From positions 57,728,289-57,792,288 of the forward strand of contig OU744731.1 in NCBI GenBank assembly GCA_916613615.1: 64,000 bases of DNA, given 5' to 3'. Both the position numbers and the translations under genes were made by a program. The first letter of the stretch is position 1. Every line of letters starts with the position of its first letter. This document shows, piece by piece, positions 62,640 through 64,000 of the stretch. The stretch is from Steromphala cineraria. Lineage: Eukaryota; Mollusca; Gastropoda; Trochida; Trochidae. The notes under the pieces were generated by a model that saw only the letters and a list, made by a program, of their open reading frames with translations, was not told the DNA's origin and made no database searches.

Positions 62640-62920
62640 GAACAAAATATATGCACGTTTAAAGGTGCAAATTACCTGTAATAGCCAAAAAGTAACAACA
62701 AAAAGTCTAAAATCATATGCGCTAAAGAGCTAATAAACGGGAATCTGCCAAGTGGTCCCCTTTCCTGTAGCCTTCCCTATGTATTGGATAAATTGGATTG
62801 GATAAATAAAGGGCCGTTAAATTGCCTTCCTTCGTAAAAATAATAACCATCTTGTGGTATGTTGTTATTCAACAACAAGAAATTAAGACAATAAGCCCAA
62901 AGGTCGACATTGGTTGCAAC

Positions 62921-63156
62921 TCAGCAGGTGAAGTGAAGATTCCAGTCAGGATCACTGGTCAGATAGTCGGCCTTCAGGGGCCCGGATGGAGTGAGACATG
63001 TGCCGTCCACGACGTTGTAGTTGAAGATGTTGCAGAGAGGAACCTCAAGCTGACACAGGGAGAAGCAGCCGAGGGGGGTGCTAGCATATCCTAGGTTGAT
63101 GCAGGATTCTTGAAGCTTTGTCCCTGTCTGTTTGTTCATGCTCCACTGCCTGCAGC
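62921..63156 (-). CDS. Last exon of a PAN/Apple-domain protein
   Basis: On the minus strand an acceptor (CTATTTCAG) opens a 236-base exon ending in TGA at 62921. It encodes about 78 residues starting CRQWSMNKQTGTKLQESC. The spacing CFSLCQLEVPLCNIFNYN followed by a further Cys at VVDGTC is the cysteine pattern of PAN/Apple domains (C-x3-C-x6-C-x2-FNYN-x5-C), extracellular modules for protein or carbohydrate binding. The exon is clearly richer in GC than its surroundings. The protein ends soon after the domain, with a final Cys before the stop. The 5' part, including any signal peptide, lies upstream beyond what I can identify. The frame could be read to 63190 from an ATG, but the acceptor makes that start unlikely. 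A pseudogene fragment cannot be excluded. Confidence 0.72.
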
Positions 63157-63639
63157 CTGAAATAGATTCACTACTGTCCAAAACGTGCAACGATCTGATT
63201 TATCTGTTCTTAACATCGTAACTAATATCCTTTAAAACGTGAGAGACATCAATTTCAAATTGTTATAAATTCAGACTTTGAAATGTAAACGATATTCTCA
63301 ATTCTGATTGGATTTAACAAGGTCATGTGATCGGTATACATTTCAGTGACATTTCAGTGAACCCGTACAGGTTATACGAAATAACTTTCAGAAAATGAAC
63401 GTTATACAATATCGTGTCGGAACTACATTTCTCGGGGATTTCCCTGATCTTACAGCCATTCCAGCCTCACCCCAGTCTTGATGGTCATCACTTAGACTCA
63501 CTTTATACAAATATTATTTCTGTTCATTAGCAACAATCGCCCTAATAATCTGTATTTGATGTTTGAACAATAAACATTAAGTTACAAATAAAAATTGTTT
63601 TACATGAAATGAGGATAATGGGATAATGAGAAGTTACAC
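63157..63639. other. Probable intron or upstream region of the PAN gene
   Basis: AT-rich with no exon candidate. It would be intronic if the upstream exons of the PAN-domain gene lie beyond it. Confidence 0.4.
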
Positions 63640-63880
63640 AAGGTCGTGTACATCATTTCAAAAGCGTGAGTTGAGCTCCATTCTGAATGATCTGACTTGT
63701 GAAAACACAGTTTCAAGGCACCCCATTCCAAACACACCAAAGAGTGTCGTAGCGGGCTCTCTGCTTTTATTGACAGTTTCGAGGCCCTCGATGATCAAAA
63801 CGATGTTACCGTGTTCAAAACATGAACTCGTCATTGTAAATGACAGTGTCTTAACATCAGCGTGTTGCATTATGTTTTGA
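63640..63880. other. Higher-complexity patch, possible exon, strand undecided
   Basis: Open on both strands (plus 63626-63880, minus 63658-63936) with less biased composition than its neighbours. Minus would fit an upstream exon of the PAN gene, but no cysteine pattern or secure splice sites are visible in either direction. Confidence 0.2.
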
Positions 63881-63977
63881 GGGACATTTAATAACTTTAT
63901 GTTTACATTCATTGTCAAACAAAAACCATAAGACATCGAGCTCTAACATCAGATAGTCTACACTAGATACAGGACAG

Positions 63978-63984
63978 TATAAAT
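63978..63984 (+). promoter_or_regulatory. TATA-box-like sequence at window end
   Basis: TATAAAT followed by ACGCGAG, 16 bases before the window ends. It could be the core promoter of a gene to the right, but AT-rich DNA yields such matches often. Confidence 0.2.
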
Positions 63985-64000
63985 ACGCGAGTGAAAAGTT

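Larger units (their letters stand above)
61797..62763. mobile_element. Possible outer element of a nested stack
   Basis: The left end AAAGGGACCACTTGG (61797-61811) and right end CCAAGTGGTCCCCTTT (62748-62763) are inverted complements apart from one extra C. Between them lies the complete M1 MITE with its own insertion. No target duplication was found, so the assignment as a transposon is tentative. Confidence 0.5.

Noticed and set aside
62822..63094. Plus-strand 90-codon frame over the PAN exon
   Set aside because: It is the antisense shadow of the minus-strand exon, which has the cysteine pattern and splice acceptor.

Overview
The window looks like intergenic DNA from an animal nuclear genome, most probably a marine mollusc and perhaps a bivalve. 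The composition is strongly AT-rich. Every long open frame is short, and none is a complete conserved gene. The recognisable content is transposon debris (Tc1-like, TTAA-flanked DNA elements, tRNA-derived SINEs, a miniature LTR element), two satellite blocks and many small duplications. A family with TIRs near GCTCATC and an internal CCGT/CCAT run, plus paired repeats of the 'gaccaatcttcac' type, fit my general picture of mollusc genomes. The taxonomic call is inference and no species is claimed.

Layout. 1-581: 3' part of a broken Tc1-like transposon. 1225-1400: a SINE. 2415-4518: satellite with a 100-bp unit, about 21 copies. 5.2-16 kb: unannotatable AT-rich DNA, including an old duplication (9780-10510 and 14895-15800) into which a MITE later inserted. 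16300-17356: a non-autonomous DNA element with inverted subterminal repeats. 18.06-19.7 kb: a small duplication split by a 1-kb insertion. 21985-26425: satellite with an 87-bp unit, about 40 copies, split by a 0.7-kb TIR-bounded insertion carrying CRE motifs. 26.8-29.4 kb: weak exon candidates, a CRE pair and a structured GC-rich patch. 29706-30290 and 40549-40814: two inverted copies of one repeat family. 30968-31424: a 457-bp miniature LTR retrotransposon whose LTRs contain tRNA-type Pol III promoter boxes. 42.5-45.8 kb: two more MITE copies. 54528-58834: a 4.3-kb piggyBac-type element with no visible transposase. 59.0-60.7 kb: a SINE, a Tc1 TIR relic and another TTAA element. 61797-62763: elements nested up to three deep. 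62921-63156 (minus): the one convincing protein-coding exon, the last exon of a PAN/Apple-domain protein.

How it fits together: this is a landscape of non-autonomous elements rather than a gene cluster. At least three TTAA-targeting families, a possible Mutator-type foldback element and the LTR miniature would all depend on enzymes made elsewhere in the genome. The best candidates for something undescribed are the miniature LTR element with a Pol III promoter inside each LTR and the 4.3-kb piggyBac-type carrier. All coordinates and similarities were read by eye, with no database search.
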